Source: Dyella sp. S184 (lineage in GTDB: Bacteria > Pseudomonadota > Gammaproteobacteria > Xanthomonadales > Rhodanobacteraceae). From it: a DNA stretch of 64,000 bases. A program made the translations under genes and the position numbers. The notes beneath the pieces are model-generated. The model searched no databases. It had not been told where the DNA came from and saw nothing but the letters and a program-made list of their open reading frames with translations. The stretch lies in contig NZ_LMUE01000002.1 in NCBI RefSeq assembly GCF_009766065.1, forward strand, positions 866,514 to 930,513. The letters are read 5' to 3'. Shown piece by piece: positions 63,636-64,000 of the stretch. The first letter of the stretch is position 1, and each line of letters starts with the position of its first letter.

Positions 63636-64000
63636 GACCGGGGCTGCGCCACCTACTGCTCTGTATGCTGCTGTTGACTGCGAGCAGTTTCAGTTCACCA
63701 CTCTGGGCGAGTGCTACCACTACTTGCACGATAAGCGACATGGGCGTTGCCTTCGGCAGCTACGATCCGACGATTGGAACCGCCACTGCAGCCAACGGAA
63801 GCATCACTGTCACATGTACGCCAGGTTGCGTTTTATATGTCCTTGTTTGTTTGAGCGGGTATGAAGGAGTGGATGCCACCATCAGCCTGTCACCCAGCAG
63901 CAGCAATGGCTTGTTCGCGCCCCGGCAGATGCTTAGTGGTGGCGGCCAAATGCTCGCCTACAATCTCTACCTGGATGTAAATCACACCATGATTTTTGGC
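63632..64000 (+). CDS. SCPU-domain tip subunit of the pilus, cut by the right edge
   Basis: 123 residues are visible. A signal peptide (LLLCMLLLTASSFSSPLWA) is followed by a SCPU domain with TTTCTISDMGVAFGSYDPTI and GSITVTCTPGC. The frame is open to the window end. By position after the usher it is probably the tip adhesin (CsuE-like). It starts within the usher stop (ATGA). Confidence 0.85.
   Translation, partial: MRPGLRHLLLCMLLLTASSFSSPLWASATTTCTISDMGVAFGSYDPTIGTATAANGSITVTCTPGCVLYVLVCLSGYEGVDATISLSPSSSNGLFAPRQMLSGGGQMLAYNLYLDVNHTMIFG

Overview
The window is about 64 kb of high-GC chromosomal DNA from a gammaproteobacterium. I place it in the Lysobacterales (Xanthomonadales), most likely the family Rhodanobacteraceae (Rhodanobacter, Dyella, Luteibacter or Frateuria type). 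This rests on gene content and order (pilMNOPQ divergent from a class A penicillin-binding protein, rpoZ-spoT-ridA-recG, rph-rdgB-hemW, a cydP-cydABX operon) and on protein style. It is inference from the sequence alone. No rRNA, tRNA, insertion sequence or CRISPR array was recognised.

Layout. 1-5.7 kb: the TPM-domain/LemA pair (TPM gene cut by the left edge), diacylglycerol kinase, a POT peptide transporter and a RegB/RegA-type redox two-component pair. 5.8-10.2 kb: a MacAB-like ABC exporter operon (adaptor, ATPase, two permeases). 10.4-14.3 kb: an FAH-family hydrolase, MscL, a secreted M28 peptidase, a MarR regulator and a macrodomain protein. 14.3-21.3 kb: a tightly coupled moxR-DUF58-DUF4381-batA-batBC-batD operon. 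21.5-26.8 kb: the pilMNOPQ type IV pilus operon, divergent from mrcA (27.1-29.6 kb). 29.7-38.7 kb: a conserved hypothetical, gltA, rpmE2, a nucleoside hydrolase, recG, ridA, spoT and rpoZ. 38.9-43.4 kb: the whole Mla phospholipid-trafficking pathway, with mlaA converging on mlaFEDCB; MlaD carries two MCE domains. 43.5-48.5 kb: gmk and yicC, separated by an accessory block with a complete acyl-homoserine-lactone quorum-sensing circuit (luxI, rsaM, luxR), a small unknown gene and an orphan fimbrial-like subunit. 48.6-53.9 kb: rph-rdgB-hemW, then a DUF1631/PilZ pair. 54-58.6 kb: pepQ and cydP-cydA-cydB-cydX. 58.9-64 kb: a GNAT acetyltransferase and a Csu/SCPU chaperone-usher pilus operon running off the right edge.

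Most interesting points. (1) The quorum-sensing block carries three related 20-bp lux boxes. One is a perfect dyad in front of luxI, one lies between rsaM and luxR, and one lies downstream of luxR in front of no visible gene. The third has a well-placed -10 and a factor-independent terminator about 140 bp further on, so it may drive a short quorum-regulated RNA. (2) The chaperone-usher pilus operon is preceded by a near-perfect sigma-54 -24/-12 promoter. (3) MlaD is a tandem MCE duplication. (4) The BatB-type protein has lost its MIDAS metal-site residues while BatA keeps them. (5) A 24-bp-arm purine-rich inverted repeat sits between spoT and ridA.

How it fits together. The core is housekeeping: envelope assembly (mrcA, Mla, type IV pili), nucleotide hygiene (gmk, rph, rdgB), stringent response (spoT, rpoZ) and respiration (citrate synthase, cytochrome bd, RegBA redox sensing). 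The accessory layer concerns surface life: quorum sensing, c-di-GMP binding (PilZ), type IV pili and chaperone-usher pili.
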